Positions 1 to 11,123 of a DNA stretch of 64,000 bases are shown here, in pieces. The notes under the pieces were generated by a model. It had not been told where the DNA came from, ran no database searches, and saw only the letters and a program-made list of their open reading frames with translations. Source of the stretch: Paramecium sonneborni. Its lineage: Eukaryota > Ciliophora > Oligohymenophorea > Peniculida > Parameciidae. Every line of letters begins with the position of its first letter. The stretch's first letter is position 1. Position numbers and translations under genes: made by a program. Location of the stretch: the NCBI GenBank assembly GCA_905182985.1, contig CAJJDN010000017.1, positions 319,775 through 383,774 on the forward strand, in the 5' to 3' direction.

Positions 1-1830
1 CTATAACCAAAGTATACAAAATGCCAATGTAAATGTTAATCTTAATGTTAAACATATTGATGAGCATTTGGATTACCAGATCCTTTCATATTTGCATAAG
101 AATATGTAGAAAAATGAATTTATCCTCCTTTTGGTTTACCTAACCAAGCAGCTAATACTCTCTCTCCTAATAAAATTTATTATTTTCTTAAAGGTGTATT
201 TGATAATCTAAACATTGTATGCCAGTTCTCTTACAAATCTGTCTCTTCCCATTTAAACCAACCTTAAACTGCATATTCATCTGGTAATAATAAATCAATA
301 AATTCTTATGTTGGTGGTGCAGCATTATCTTCAATATCAACATACTTTGATTCTCTAACGAATTAATATGGAACTAATTTTTATGGAGCAACATATGGTT
401 AAGGATTGCATGAAATAGCAAATTATAAAAATTCTTATTCATTGATTAAATATGTTCCCAAACCAATTGCTAATACTGGTCTACTAATTTATCCATTAAA
501 TCCTGGGAAATCAAAATACTATCCTCCTAAAACAAATCTTAAATATTATGGAGTTCCTTAAGATGCTGGTAATGTAACTTATTTAACTAATTAACTATTT
601 GATTGTTTATAGAAACCAATAGCTTATTATTGATATGCTGAGTAACTGTAATAAACATATGTCCAAACAGCTTCAATATCTCCAAATACAATAGCAGCTG
701 TTGCTTCTTTTCTTTCAGGTTTATCATGTTAAGCACTGAAAATATATTATTCTTAGGTTTAGAATATAGTTAGTAATCTATCTCCAATCTTATCATCTCC
801 ATCCTATTAATTCTTTGTCAATTTAGCAACAAAGTAAGATTAGTCAGTCAAACCAGTTTACAATTATTCTGGATATAACGTTAAAAATCTCATCCAAAAA
901 CCAAAACCATATTCATTAACATCTTTCAATTTTTTTACTTCTGTTGAAACAGTTGGTTAATCAGCAGATATTGAACTTGTTAATACTATATCTGATCCAA
1001 CTACACATTTTGGTTATCTTTATTAAGGGAAGGGAATGTCACAACCAACCTCTTCTGGTACTGGATGATCATTTTATCTATAATTTCCAGGTACAACTCT
1101 TTATTTTGAAACTTTTCTTTATTAGTATCTATCGCCACATTTATCTTTTATTGCAATAATTCTCTCTTTTTATTCTTTGATTCTTTATTATGGTTAAGGT
1201 TAAGGTTATTATTATCTTTGTTGTGGTTAAGTTGTTTATTAATATTGGTTTTAGACTCTAGAAATTTATTTCAATAAATATTCAATCAATCCATATAACA
1301 TTGCCAATTATGATCTCTTTTATTCAAAGGATCCTATAATTATGATTAAAATATAATCATACTTGATTCAATTACTCTTCTAATTTGATCAGATATTTAT
1401 CTGCTTTATTCAAATAAGAATTTTCTTTATGGTCCATTATATTAATTCTGAATTGTTTATAGTTGTTCATCCATTTATTCTAATTATTCATCATATTATT
1501 AGTCTTCCATTAAATCATTTGGATTAGCTAACTTTTGGCTAAAATAATTACCCTATATCATTTCATTAGTATAATCAGAAAGTTCTTATAATTGTTTCAT
1601 TTCTGCATCCAATTAACCTTGTTATAACAATTCTATTATTTCGCTCCATTAATCAAAGTCTTAAAGCATTTATACAAAATCAGTATTTTCACAGTCAACT
1701 TCATTTTGTTAATCCAGAAGTGTTGTCAAATCATAATGCAATGCTTACACAAAGCAAACTAAACAGTTTTAAATGATATCATACCTTGCATTATAATAAC
1801 ACCTAATAAAACTAGATGTTTTGTTCTCAT
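1..1830 (-). CDS. Secreted protein with lectin/LamG-like region, 3' end outside window
   Basis: I do not recognise a named family. The start gives a hydrophobic leader (MRTKHLVLLGVIIMQ), so the protein is probably secreted or surface-bound. A 26-nt intron (1759-1784, GTATGA...TTTAG) interrupts the leader. An acidic coiled-coil-like stretch follows, then a Q/P-rich linker, then a long beta-rich region with aromatic GFWMRF and WFKW motifs resembling concanavalin/LamG-like lectin folds; the domain call is inference. Reading continues to base 1, so the C-terminus is missing. The reading frame breaks near 1256-1299: an in-frame TGA at 1286-1288 and a phase change that no standard short intron repairs (a 44-nt GTT...GAG removal would). 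It diverges from the next gene with only 88 nt between starts. Confidence 0.6.
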
Positions 1831-1918
1831 TCTATCCGTTTTAAAAAAAATAATTATTAATTATAAAAGCCCATTAATATTTCATTTTAAAGTGGCTGAT
1901 TATATTTTCATCTACTCT

Positions 1919-2392
1919 ATGTAATAATAGTAATAAGTTTGTTGTCCTTTCAATAATTTACATAAGATGGCCCCAAATAGGCTTATCTTTCACATTTCTA
2001 GAGAATGCCAAGAGCGTAAAATGAATAAGCATATGTATAGGCATTGTCCTTTCAATTTCCTGCATATATTTAGGGGAGAAGTAATCAATTATCTAATCTA
2101 GGACATGGAACAACATCTAATCTCTTGTCCAGACAAAAAAGAACCAGATAAACAAATCTAAATAGAACAGAACAATATTGAAAACCAATTTTTATAAGGA
2201 GATCCTAATTGGGGTTAAAAGAATCCTAATGATATGATGATTGAAATGCCGATTAATTAAAATGAAGTTCAACAAGATAATACCCTAATAGACTAATTCA
2301 ATAATCTCAAGTTATAAAGACAAGATGATATCTGGGATCAAATATGGAAATAACATAATATTAATGAAGATGATTTTGATATGTTATAATGA
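1919..2392 (+). CDS. GTSF1-like double CHHC zinc-finger protein
   Basis: The 157-aa intronless protein begins MQQQQQVCCPF. Two zinc-finger units can be seen: one starting CPFNNLH and ending with H and C (about residues 9-29), and one starting CPFNFLH (about 41-69). The C-terminal half is acidic and Asn/Gln-rich with spaced tryptophans (DPNW, DDIWDQIW). That layout, two CHHC fingers followed by an acidic Trp-containing tail, is the layout of gametocyte-specific factor 1, whose tail contacts PIWI proteins in animals. In Paramecium a Gtsf1 protein has been reported to act with PIWI proteins in small-RNA-guided DNA elimination. The second finger has a longer H-H spacing than usual. The start ATG is followed by five Q codons (TAA/TAG), a clear case of the ciliate code. 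Confidence 0.75.
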
Positions 2393-3018
2393 AACCAATA
2401 TAATTCATTATAAAATTAGTTCAAACAAAATACTATACTTTTTTCTTCAAATTTACTCAGATCTTTTTAAATACAAACCTATTGTTTTAAAACTATAATA
2501 AATACTCTTTAATATCTAATATTATTATATTTGTTGTTAAAACAAACATTTAATAATTCAGCTTCAAAATTATTTTATATGTATAATAAATACTCCTATC
2601 TAGGAACATTTCATTATAATTCAATAATTTTATTTAAAAATGAATGAAGCCTATGTAAAATAATCAATTTTTGAGAACTACAAAAAAATTTTTGTATATT
2701 AATAATAGCAAATCAACTAAAATAATATATTGCTTGTTTTTATTCTTAAATTGTTTTTGCAAAATCATTTTAAGACACATGAAGTAATTCTTTAAATAAA
2801 GAAGTAATAAAAAAATAAAATTTTTTAAATAATTATTTTTACTTCTAATTTTGTAATGCTCAAAATTATTAAAGTTTAAGTTAGAAAAGCTAGATGTGAC
2901 AGATTTGAAGTGTTTTTTTCTTAATATGTCTATCCTCAAATCAAATAACTATTAAAACAAAAAATAATAAGGATTTTCTTTAAATGATGAGTTGGGAAAA
3001 TTGTTATCACATCAAATA
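2393..3018. other. AT-rich spacer, no gene seen
   Basis: This stretch is dominated by A/T runs. Frames on both strands are short or have a composition unlike neighbouring genes. It must hold the 3' end of the upstream gene and the promoter of the next one, both reading rightwards, but I see no specific motif. Confidence 0.5.
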
Positions 3019-4001
3019 ATGATTTAAACTAATGAGTCGAATTCATTTTTAGATTTCTCTTAAATTGAATAAGAATCAGAACCTCGAACATCAAAAAAGG
3101 TTAGAAAAAACCCTAAAGAAAATGAAGATGACTCTTGGGATGAAGATTTTAAATACATTTATCAATTTAGAACTAGCTTTAAAACAAGAGGGAAATAAGT
3201 CTAATTAAGAGAATATTATTTAGAATAAATAGAAAATGATTAAATATTTTGGAAATGTGTTCCTCATCCAAAATTATTAGAATTTTTAGAGACTCATAAT
3301 TATAATGATATTTATGAATATGTCAAATATTGTAACAAATAAGGACTATTACTAGAATACCCGATTAAAAAATGTATATCAATTATTTATACTTAGACTA
3401 TTAGGAGTAAATAGAGATCCCTAAATATAACTATTATTAAATGAAAGAAATTCATGAAAAAAATTATATTTAGAGATCCATAGAAAGTTTAGTTGATGAA
3501 GTTAAAAAATTAAAAATTACAAAAGGATCTGATTTTCCAAAAACAAATAATGGAAACCTGGTTAAATTCTATACTCCGGAGGAAATATAATAAGAATATC
3601 GAAGATAAGAATAAATAAAAAATAAATAAAGAGAGTTAGGGAGATAAATTAAAGAGAGAAAATTATAAAATGATAATAAAGCTTAGGAACTAAAACCAAT
3701 TTATGAAGAATTTCCTCTCGATTAACCAATAAATGAAGATACTATAAAAGCATGTATATTGGAATTCATAAAAATCAATTTTTCAATTGTTGAATAATTC
3801 TAACCACAATAAAAAATGAAAGATGTAATTTAGGAGGATGAAATTGATTATGATTTTCTCTCAGATGATTCTTTGAAAGATATATGTTCTACACATCCAC
3901 GAGAGAGAAAGAATTTTTATTCATTAAATTTTGCTAATAGAGTGCAAGCCATTTAAGTTGTCAATTTTTTCAGATTCTAAAAGGATGAAGCTATAGTATG
4001 A
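3019..4001 (+). CDS. Hypothetical acidic, Q-rich protein (319 aa)
   Basis: I do not recognise the family. One 23-nt intron (3374-3396, GTATATC...CTTAG) restores a continuous frame; spliced length is exactly 320 codons with the TGA stop at 3999. The N-terminal third contains DDSWDEDF and a patch rich in aromatic residues (FKYIYQFRTSF), the middle is charged and helical with many K/E/Q, and a DEIDYDFLSDD acidic stretch lies near the C-terminus. The protein is probably soluble, with no leader or membrane segment. The start at 3019 is the first ATG in the coding frame, but the frame is open upstream without an ATG, so a short extra 5' exon is possible. Confidence 0.6.
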
Positions 4002-4489
4002 TATAATTTATTTTATCAAAAAGTATCGTGAAACAATTATATCTTAATTCAATAAAAGCATAAATTTTATAATATTAATTTCTATGTGAATTAAATGAAA
4101 GAAAAAAAAACTTAAGCTTTTGTTCATTTTATAATTATTACTTTGCTTTTAAAATATATATATATTAACTTAATTTTATTGTAAAGATGAAATGAGCTGT
4201 GAATAAAAAGTGAAGTTAATTTTAAAATGTAAATTAAAAGGGATAAGTTCTTTTTTAAGAATCAAATACTGCTTGGATATGAAAATAATTCTTATTACTA
4301 TATATTCAAGTGAGCACATAAAAATAATTATAAATTATTCTCATAATTTTTTTACTCCTAATAAGTAGTTTTAAAAGTCATTTTATGACGATATTATATT
4401 TTCTATATTACTTTTGATTATTTGAGATCTTTTTTAGAAGAGCATTTACTTTTTTTCATTTGTTTGTTTGAAGTTTTCATATTGTGTAA
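4002..4489. other. Convergent intergenic spacer
   Basis: Extremely AT-rich sequence, including the TA run TATATATATATT near 4150, between two convergent genes. No coding frame or RNA gene is evident. Confidence 0.5.
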
Positions 4490-4765
4490 TCAATCTCTTA
4501 AACTAGATATTAATGCTTATTACACTTTTTATTAGTCAATAATTTAAGCTTTATTTTCTTCTAATAATTCTATTGCTTCATTAAGTAATTCAACTAGTGA
4601 TAATTCTCTCCAACTATTTAAAGGTACATGTATTGATCTGTCAATTTTTTTTGTCTTTATTTCAGTATAGTAAATAGACCTGTTTGAGTCTTTTGAAGAG
4701 ATTTCTAATGGGAAATTAAAGGATTTGCCAAAACTTGATGATCTTTTAGGGGCTGATTAATTCAT
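4490..4765 (-). CDS. Small hypothetical protein (91 aa)
   Basis: A single uninterrupted frame of 92 codons, beginning MNQSAPKRSSSFGKSF and ending ALISSLRD. The N-terminal half is Ser/Lys-rich and probably disordered. The second half has a predicted amphipathic helix (LNEAIELLEENKAQIIDQQ). Base composition is less AT-extreme than the flanks, which supports coding. No family is recognised. It is too short to be noticed with the standard code because four Q codons are TAA. Confidence 0.6.
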
Positions 4766-5380
4766 GTTTAACAGATAAAATTTTAAATAGAAAACAATAT
4801 ATAGTTTAAAATTGGAATCATGATAAAATTGCTATGTGTATAATATTTAAAAAATTGAAATATGAAGAAAAGTTAAATAAAACAAAGGTTTAGCATTAAA
4901 ATAAAAAGTAATTATTTATTTATGAAAACTGATATTTTAAAAATAGCCTATCAAATTTACAATGACTAAGAATAAAATGATATATAATATATTTTTAAAT
5001 TTATTAAAAGTTAAGATCTAAAATTGATTAGATGAAATAAAATAAAATCTATATTTATACCTATAAAATTATTTTATGTAAATAGACATGATAAAAAGTT
5101 TTAATAATTAGATTTCAAAGAATTTTCATTTAATATCAATACTAAGATAAAATATTTTAGTGTTCTGATGAGAATAAATTCTCAATTTTAGAAATTCTAT
5201 AGAAAATCAATATATTCTTACGAATTTTAAGGAAAAAAATATTTTTGAATTCAATTTTGTTGGATGTGAATATTTTTAATTGAGTAAAAACTTTAAATGG
5301 TATTGTAATTTAATCATTATTAAATAAGAAAAAAATAGAAAATGTAAAGTATAAGTGGTTAAATGTATATACAATACTTG
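4766..5380. other. AT-rich spacer, nothing recognised
   Basis: No frame with gene-like composition was found. It leads directly into the doubled assembly flank that starts at 5381. Confidence 0.45.
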
Positions 5381-6462
5381 ATTTTCATAATTTTTAGATC
5401 TTCTAAAAAATATTAAGATACTGTTATTTTAATAAAATATTCTAGTTGATTGCTTTCAAATAATCATATAAGTATTAAGTTAAATAATCAGAAATAGCTT
5501 TTAAGAAAGTTAACATTAATATTATTCAGTACCTTAAACAGTAAATATTAATTTTAATATTTATAATTTTTATTTTCTTTGTTACTTTTTTATTTAGAAA
5601 CCGAAAATGAAATCAAAATGTTCTAAAAATTATAGATTAATAATATTTGTTATCCTAATTGTTTTCTATCAAAGAAGGAACTTGCAATATAAATTAGGCT
5701 GATTTTATTGATTTTATGAGCGAATTTTATTAATTGGAAAAATTAATATTAAAAATGGCTAAAAGTGTTGAATCTCTTTTTACTTCTGATTTTTGGCGAT
5801 AAGTGAATCTATAATATTTTATGGTAGAAACACCAATTTAATTGAATATTTAGAAAAAAATATACAAAAAATGTAGGTGTTAATGTTAGTTTTAGCTTCT
5901 CATTTTGTAAATATATAAACTTAAGGATTGATAGAAAAAATATTGAAACCTTAAAAAAAATATAGATCCTAAGTTTAGAAGTTAAATGAAAGCAACTTTA
6001 ATCTACAATTAAGTTTATTGTTAATGTAAAGAGAATAATCATTCGAGCCAATCTAAGAATTAATTGATGAAATGATCGACAAGATTTGTGATTAAGAATT
6101 AAGAGAAGGATTAGAATAAAACAAGATGCTGCTTAAAAATATGAATTTATTACCTTATGAAAAATAAGTGGAAATTTTATAATAAGAAGCATCAATCCTA
6201 TAAGACTTATAATAAAGAATTGATTGGCCTGATCAATTAGACTAAGTAATAATGGAAATTGAAGATGATTTGATAAGAGTTTAAGAAAGAAATAAAAAAT
6301 AATTAAATAAGTATGTTTGTTTATAAACTCTTCTTAGTCTAGCAAAACATTTAGAAGAAATCAATAAATATTTATTATATTAATACAGTGTGAAATAAAT
6401 AGGACAATTTGCTTTAAGAATTTCTAGAATTAGAGTTTAACATCAATAATTTGAGTTAGAGA
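5381..6462 (+). repeat. First copy of a 1,082-nt direct repeat flanking an N
   Basis: The sequence from 5381 matches 6464-7545 at a constant offset of 1,083 wherever I compared it, including the last bases before the N. It holds the 5' flank and first part of the zinc-finger gene found complete in the second copy. The likeliest explanation is an assembly gap whose overlapping ends were never merged, not a biological duplication. Confidence 0.9.
5716..6462 (+). other. Truncated duplicate of the CDCA7-like zinc-finger gene
   Basis: This is the first part (ATG at 5716) of the gene annotated at 6799-8551, repeated exactly as far as compared and cut off by the N at 6463. It should not be counted as a second gene. 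Confidence 0.85.
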
Positions 6463-6463
6463 N
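6463..6463. other. Single-N assembly gap
   Basis: The only ambiguous base in this half of the window. It sits exactly between two copies of a 1,082-nt segment, so it marks a contig join rather than an uncalled base. Confidence 0.95.
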
Positions 6464-7545
6464 ATTTTCATAATTTTTAGATCTTCTAAAAAATATTAAG
6501 ATACTGTTATTTTAATAAAATATTCTAGTTGATTGCTTTCAAATAATCATATAAGTATTAAGTTAAATAATCAGAAATAGCTTTTAAGAAAGTTAACATT
6601 AATATTATTCAGTACCTTAAACAGTAAATATTAATTTTAATATTTATAATTTTTATTTTCTTTGTTACTTTTTTATTTAGAAACCGAAAATGAAATCAAA
6701 ATGTTCTAAAAATTATAGATTAATAATATTTGTTATCCTAATTGTTTTCTATCAAAGAAGGAACTTGCAATATAAATTAGGCTGATTTTATTGATTTTAT
6801 GAGCGAATTTTATTAATTGGAAAAATTAATATTAAAAATGGCTAAAAGTGTTGAATCTCTTTTTACTTCTGATTTTTGGCGATAAGTGAATCTATAATAT
6901 TTTATGGTAGAAACACCAATTTAATTGAATATTTAGAAAAAAATATACAAAAAATGTAGGTGTTAATGTTAGTTTTAGCTTCTCATTTTGTAAATATATA
7001 AACTTAAGGATTGATAGAAAAAATATTGAAACCTTAAAAAAAATATAGATCCTAAGTTTAGAAGTTAAATGAAAGCAACTTTAATCTACAATTAAGTTTA
7101 TTGTTAATGTAAAGAGAATAATCATTCGAGCCAATCTAAGAATTAATTGATGAAATGATCGACAAGATTTGTGATTAAGAATTAAGAGAAGGATTAGAAT
7201 AAAACAAGATGCTGCTTAAAAATATGAATTTATTACCTTATGAAAAATAAGTGGAAATTTTATAATAAGAAGCATCAATCCTATAAGACTTATAATAAAG
7301 AATTGATTGGCCTGATCAATTAGACTAAGTAATAATGGAAATTGAAGATGATTTGATAAGAGTTTAAGAAAGAAATAAAAAATAATTAAATAAGTATGTT
7401 TGTTTATAAACTCTTCTTAGTCTAGCAAAACATTTAGAAGAAATCAATAAATATTTATTATATTAATACAGTGTGAAATAAATAGGACAATTTGCTTTAA
7501 GAATTTCTAGAATTAGAGTTTAACATCAATAATTTGAGTTAGAGA
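6464..7545 (+). repeat. Second copy of the 1,082-nt direct repeat
   Basis: Matches 5381-6462. This copy is continuous with the rest of the zinc-finger gene downstream, so it is the one to use for annotation. Confidence 0.9.
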
Positions 7546-8551
7546 ATCTAGAAAAAATAATTATTCATTATTAAGATTATCAAGTAGCAGATTCAATAGG
7601 AAAGGCCATTTATAATTTAAAAAGTAAAAAATCATATAGAAAATAGCTAATCTTGTGACTGTTACTTTCGATTCATATTTAAGCAGAACTCCAATAGATT
7701 TAAAAATAGATTAATTTTAAAATTTCTAAAGACTTCGAGAAACACAATTGGAGCTAAATGTTTAATAATAGGATATTTATAAAGAATCATAAACTATAGT
7801 TTAAATCCACACTGAAATGTGTCATAATTGTAGATAAATGATTGAAATAACGAATTTATAATAATGTAAATACAATCATATAAATATGAATTTACATTAA
7901 TACAATGAAGAAATACTGATCTAGTAGAGATATGCTATTTCTTAAAAATAAATGCATAAATTTTATATAGATCTATATTCTACTAATTATATAATAGAAA
8001 GTAAATAAACTTTATAATTATTAGATAATTAAATTCAGTGTTAAAAATATTTTTGTTTTAAATGCTTGAAATATGAATTTGAAGATTATGATATATATTA
8101 ACCTAATTGGATTTGTCCTTTATGTAAAGTATGTAAAATATTACTATATAAGGGATTATGTTTTTGTTTAAGATGTTAACGAAACGATTGTATTTATAAA
8201 TTAAAAAGAACATATTTAGAGATTGGAGGAAACTTAGATAATTTGTATTCATAATCGACATTTGAGATTCTAGTTGAAAATAAAAGGAAATTAATTGAAA
8301 ATATTCCATTGGATTTCGTTAACATTTAAAAATATTAGTCAGAAAATGAAGAGACACTTACTCCAAAAGGATTATGTTAGAATAAGAAAAGAATAAATAA
8401 AAAGATCAAAAAAAAGAAAGGTAGTGAAACTACAATAGTTGGAAAAGCATAGTTTTAATTAATGGATACATCTTCATCATCGATATAAATCAAGAAAAAA
8501 AAAGAATATAAGCGACTCATTCCTAATGAAAGTACTATATTTGTATAATGA
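6799..8551 (+). CDS. CDCA7-type zinc-finger protein (zf-4CXXC_R1)
   Basis: A protein of 560 or 568 aa. Residues 1-320 are mainly helical and Q/E/L-rich. A cysteine cluster follows: CHNCRQ (near 325), then YFCFKCL and NWICPLC (near 420), then GLCFCLRCQR, matching the CxxC...CLxC...WxCPxC...CxCxxC order of the zf-4CXXC_R1 domain of CDCA7, a DNA-binding partner of the HELLS remodeller. The tail is Lys-rich (NKKRINKKIKKKKG), probably nuclear. Introns of 23 nt lie at 6956-6978 and 7624-7646. A third candidate (8129-8152, 24 nt, AAG end) has no stop and keeps frame; removing it puts GLC directly after CPLCK as the family expects. Stops converge with the next gene, 57 nt apart. Confidence 0.7.
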
Positions 8552-8608
8552 TTTATATTTATCTTAAAAAGCTAAATTTATAAAATCAGTAGAATATAAT
8601 ATATCAAT

Positions 8609-9304
8609 TCATATTCCTGTTAATAAACTATCTATTTTTTGCATAGATTATTACCCAATTTTAGAAAACTATGAATTGTTAAATTATTAGGGTATTCCTG
8701 TCATACTTTATGAAACAAATGAATTATTATATTGTTACATGTATTAGGATGGCTAGAATGTTATAGGAGGTGGATTCTATGAATATATTGGAAGTTAATT
8801 TTAATATTAGATTGGCATGTTTTAATTAGATTGCTATAACTAATTTTATGGTTATTAAGAATAATTATAGTAATTATGATATTATCCATATATGTAGGGA
8901 TCAATATAATCTAAAATATCTTTCTTCATATTTGATATCATTATTTCTTATTTTTTAAGTAATTATTCCTCTAATTTCTATAATTCTAATTGTCTTTATT
9001 CATTTTTTTTCCTTTATTTTTCTTCTTTTTCTTCTTTTTTCTTTAGTTCGTTTTTTTAATCAAAAACTTATTATTAATAAGGATTAAAGTTCTGCATATA
9101 GGGTACATATTGATAAGGTGATTAAAGAGGTTAATTGAGAGGATTAAAGTATATTTAATTGTTTAAGTATGAAGGTTCTCGTATGGACATTTATTTAAAA
9201 TTATCAACTTAAGGAGCTCTATGATTTAAAGTAGTGACTTTATCTTATAATTCTTTAAGCCTTCTATCAAATTAGTACTGTTCAAAATCTACTCCAAGAG
9301 ACAT
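8609..9304 (-). CDS. Hypothetical Gln/Pro/Tyr-rich protein (231 aa)
   Basis: A single frame, 232 codons. It begins MSLGVDFEQYQFDRRLKELQ, a short helical start, then a proline/asparagine-rich linker, a strongly charged K/E/Q helix in the middle (KKKEEKEEKQRKK), and a low-complexity C-terminal half rich in Q, N, Y and P. The composition suggests a disordered protein with one coiled coil. It has no leader or membrane segment and I do not recognise a family. Confidence 0.65.
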
Positions 9305-9358
9305 CAAGTTAAATAAGTTAATAAAAATAAAATAATTTCAAGTTATAAAATATATATA

Positions 9359-10811
9359 TCATTTTAAGTATAGTTCTAAACATCTTTCTAATCTAGTTGA
9401 AGCACGAATAAAATGTAATTCTACAATAATATTAAAAAATTACTTTCATATGTTCTTCTTTAACCTTCTACCTTCATTCTTTAAACAGTATATTCATCAG
9501 GATTGTCCAAAAGCTTTGAATAATCTAACCATAAGAATTTAGGCCAAATAGTAATATTTCCTTCATATTTTTATGTTAATAGATTAGACATCCTACATAT
9601 CATTTTTGGAAGAATTCCTATATTCATAATCTATTAAATTCTATATTTAATTTCTCCTAAAATAAATTATAAGACTTTATCAATAATCTTTTAAATGATT
9701 GAATGATCACTTCTATGAGAAGTCAAAAATGGAAAAATCCAAGGATTAGTTTGTGATACAATAGTGTAATTGATATTAAATTATTCTGCTAATTATTACA
9801 TAGGTAAATCAGCACTAATTGATCCATCCACATATTTAATTTCTCCTTCATAGATTTAACCTTTTTCATTTTTGTAATATAAATGAGAAGCTCCATAAAC
9901 TCCTGGTAAAGAACAAGAACAACAAACAGCTGACCAAACTATTACATTAGGGGAAGTAATATAATTAAGTAAACAATCAGATGATGAACATTCTTTTCCT
10001 GTTACCATAATATTCATAACTTTTCCTGTCTTTTTATATGCTTCCAAAAATGTAACATCACCATATGCTTTTTATAAAAATTGTTTCATCTATTCTTTCT
10101 CTAACATATAACCTTTTGTTAATAATTTACTAACTTTTTCTAGTATATCAAATTAAGATTTTTATTCAAACATAGAATAATCATAATACTTTGGTTAGAA
10201 AATTGTTTGTATATCTGTAGCTGTTCCTGCCAAACTTACTAATATAGCACCTGCTGAACTACCAGTCATCACTTTAGGTAAAATATTTAATTTATCCAAA
10301 ATATTAGCTACTCCACAACTATACAATCCCATTATAGCACCACCTGAAAACAATAAAGCAGTTTATCCTATTGCTTTTTAAAGCTCTTTAAAAAATTGAA
10401 GTTTGTTAGGAAATTCTGAGTTATATAAAAATTCTAAACATTTCTCGTATTCCTAAGAATATTTTAAGAATTATTTACTTCTTAAAATTCTTCTATTAAG
10501 TTCTTTGTTTTTGTATATGCATGAGTATAAAGCTTTGGATTAAGTATGTTCCCTACATTTCTATTTGCATTTTATCTAACCAATTGGCATATTAGAGGGA
10601 TATTTTTTTCTCCTTTTGCTAATTTCAATTTTTGATTCAAACTCTTTATATACTTATACTGATAAAGATTACTCTCCTCCTTTTGTAACCATTGTTATAT
10701 ATAATCTTATTAATCATGTTCTCTTGCTAATTCTAACCATTTTTCATAATTCTCTTCTTTTTCAATTATTTTTAAAGATTACTATTTTTTACGATTTTTT
10801 TCGAAAAACAT
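9359..10811 (-). CDS. Patatin-like lipase, SDP1/TGL type
   Basis: A 467-aa triacylglycerol lipase candidate acting on neutral lipid, probably at lipid droplets. The N-terminal part has the family signature of RNVGNILNPKLY followed by TKNLIEEF. The catalytic patatin domain shows the glycine-rich oxyanion loop FSGGAIMGLYSCG, the nucleophile motif GSSAG (near 174-178) and the catalytic aspartate in VDGS (near 320), so the Ser/Asp dyad is intact. Two introns: 26 nt at 10453-10478 and 23 nt at 9421-9443, both TAG-ended; removing both makes exactly 468 codons. The ATG at 10811 begins MFFEKNRKK. It lies head to head with the secreted protein at 11124. Confidence 0.85.
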
Positions 10812-11123
10812 TGTAATACAAGCCAAAATGTACTTTATTACTTTTAAAATGATTTTCATTATATTAATTATTGAATAAGGGAATACTTTATTTTAGTTTA
10901 TAAACTTTAAATTAAAATAATTCATATGATACTAGAAACAGGAATAATTTTTTTTAATTTGAGAAGTTTTTTAATAAAAGTTTATTTTAAATAAATAAGA
11001 GTTTAAGGTAAAATGAAATTGGTATAGAATAAATGTGAATTATGAGAGAAGTGAAAAATTAATGGATATAAAATAAAAAATCGATATAAATTATTAATTA
11101 CCCGTTTTTATTATATTAATAAG
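10812..11123. other. Shared divergent promoter region
   Basis: A 312-nt spacer between start codons of divergent genes (lipase and secreted coiled-coil protein). AT-rich with no recognisable motif beyond A/T runs. Confidence 0.5.

Noticed and set aside
2664..2939. Leftward 91-codon frame that is open even in the standard code
   Set aside because: Composition is pure A/T drift (runs of L, K, N, F, Y), with no motif and no Q-codon use; it lies in a spacer.
5381..7545. Genuine tandem gene duplication
   Set aside because: The copies abut a single N exactly and showed no difference wherever compared, which fits an unmerged contig overlap far better.
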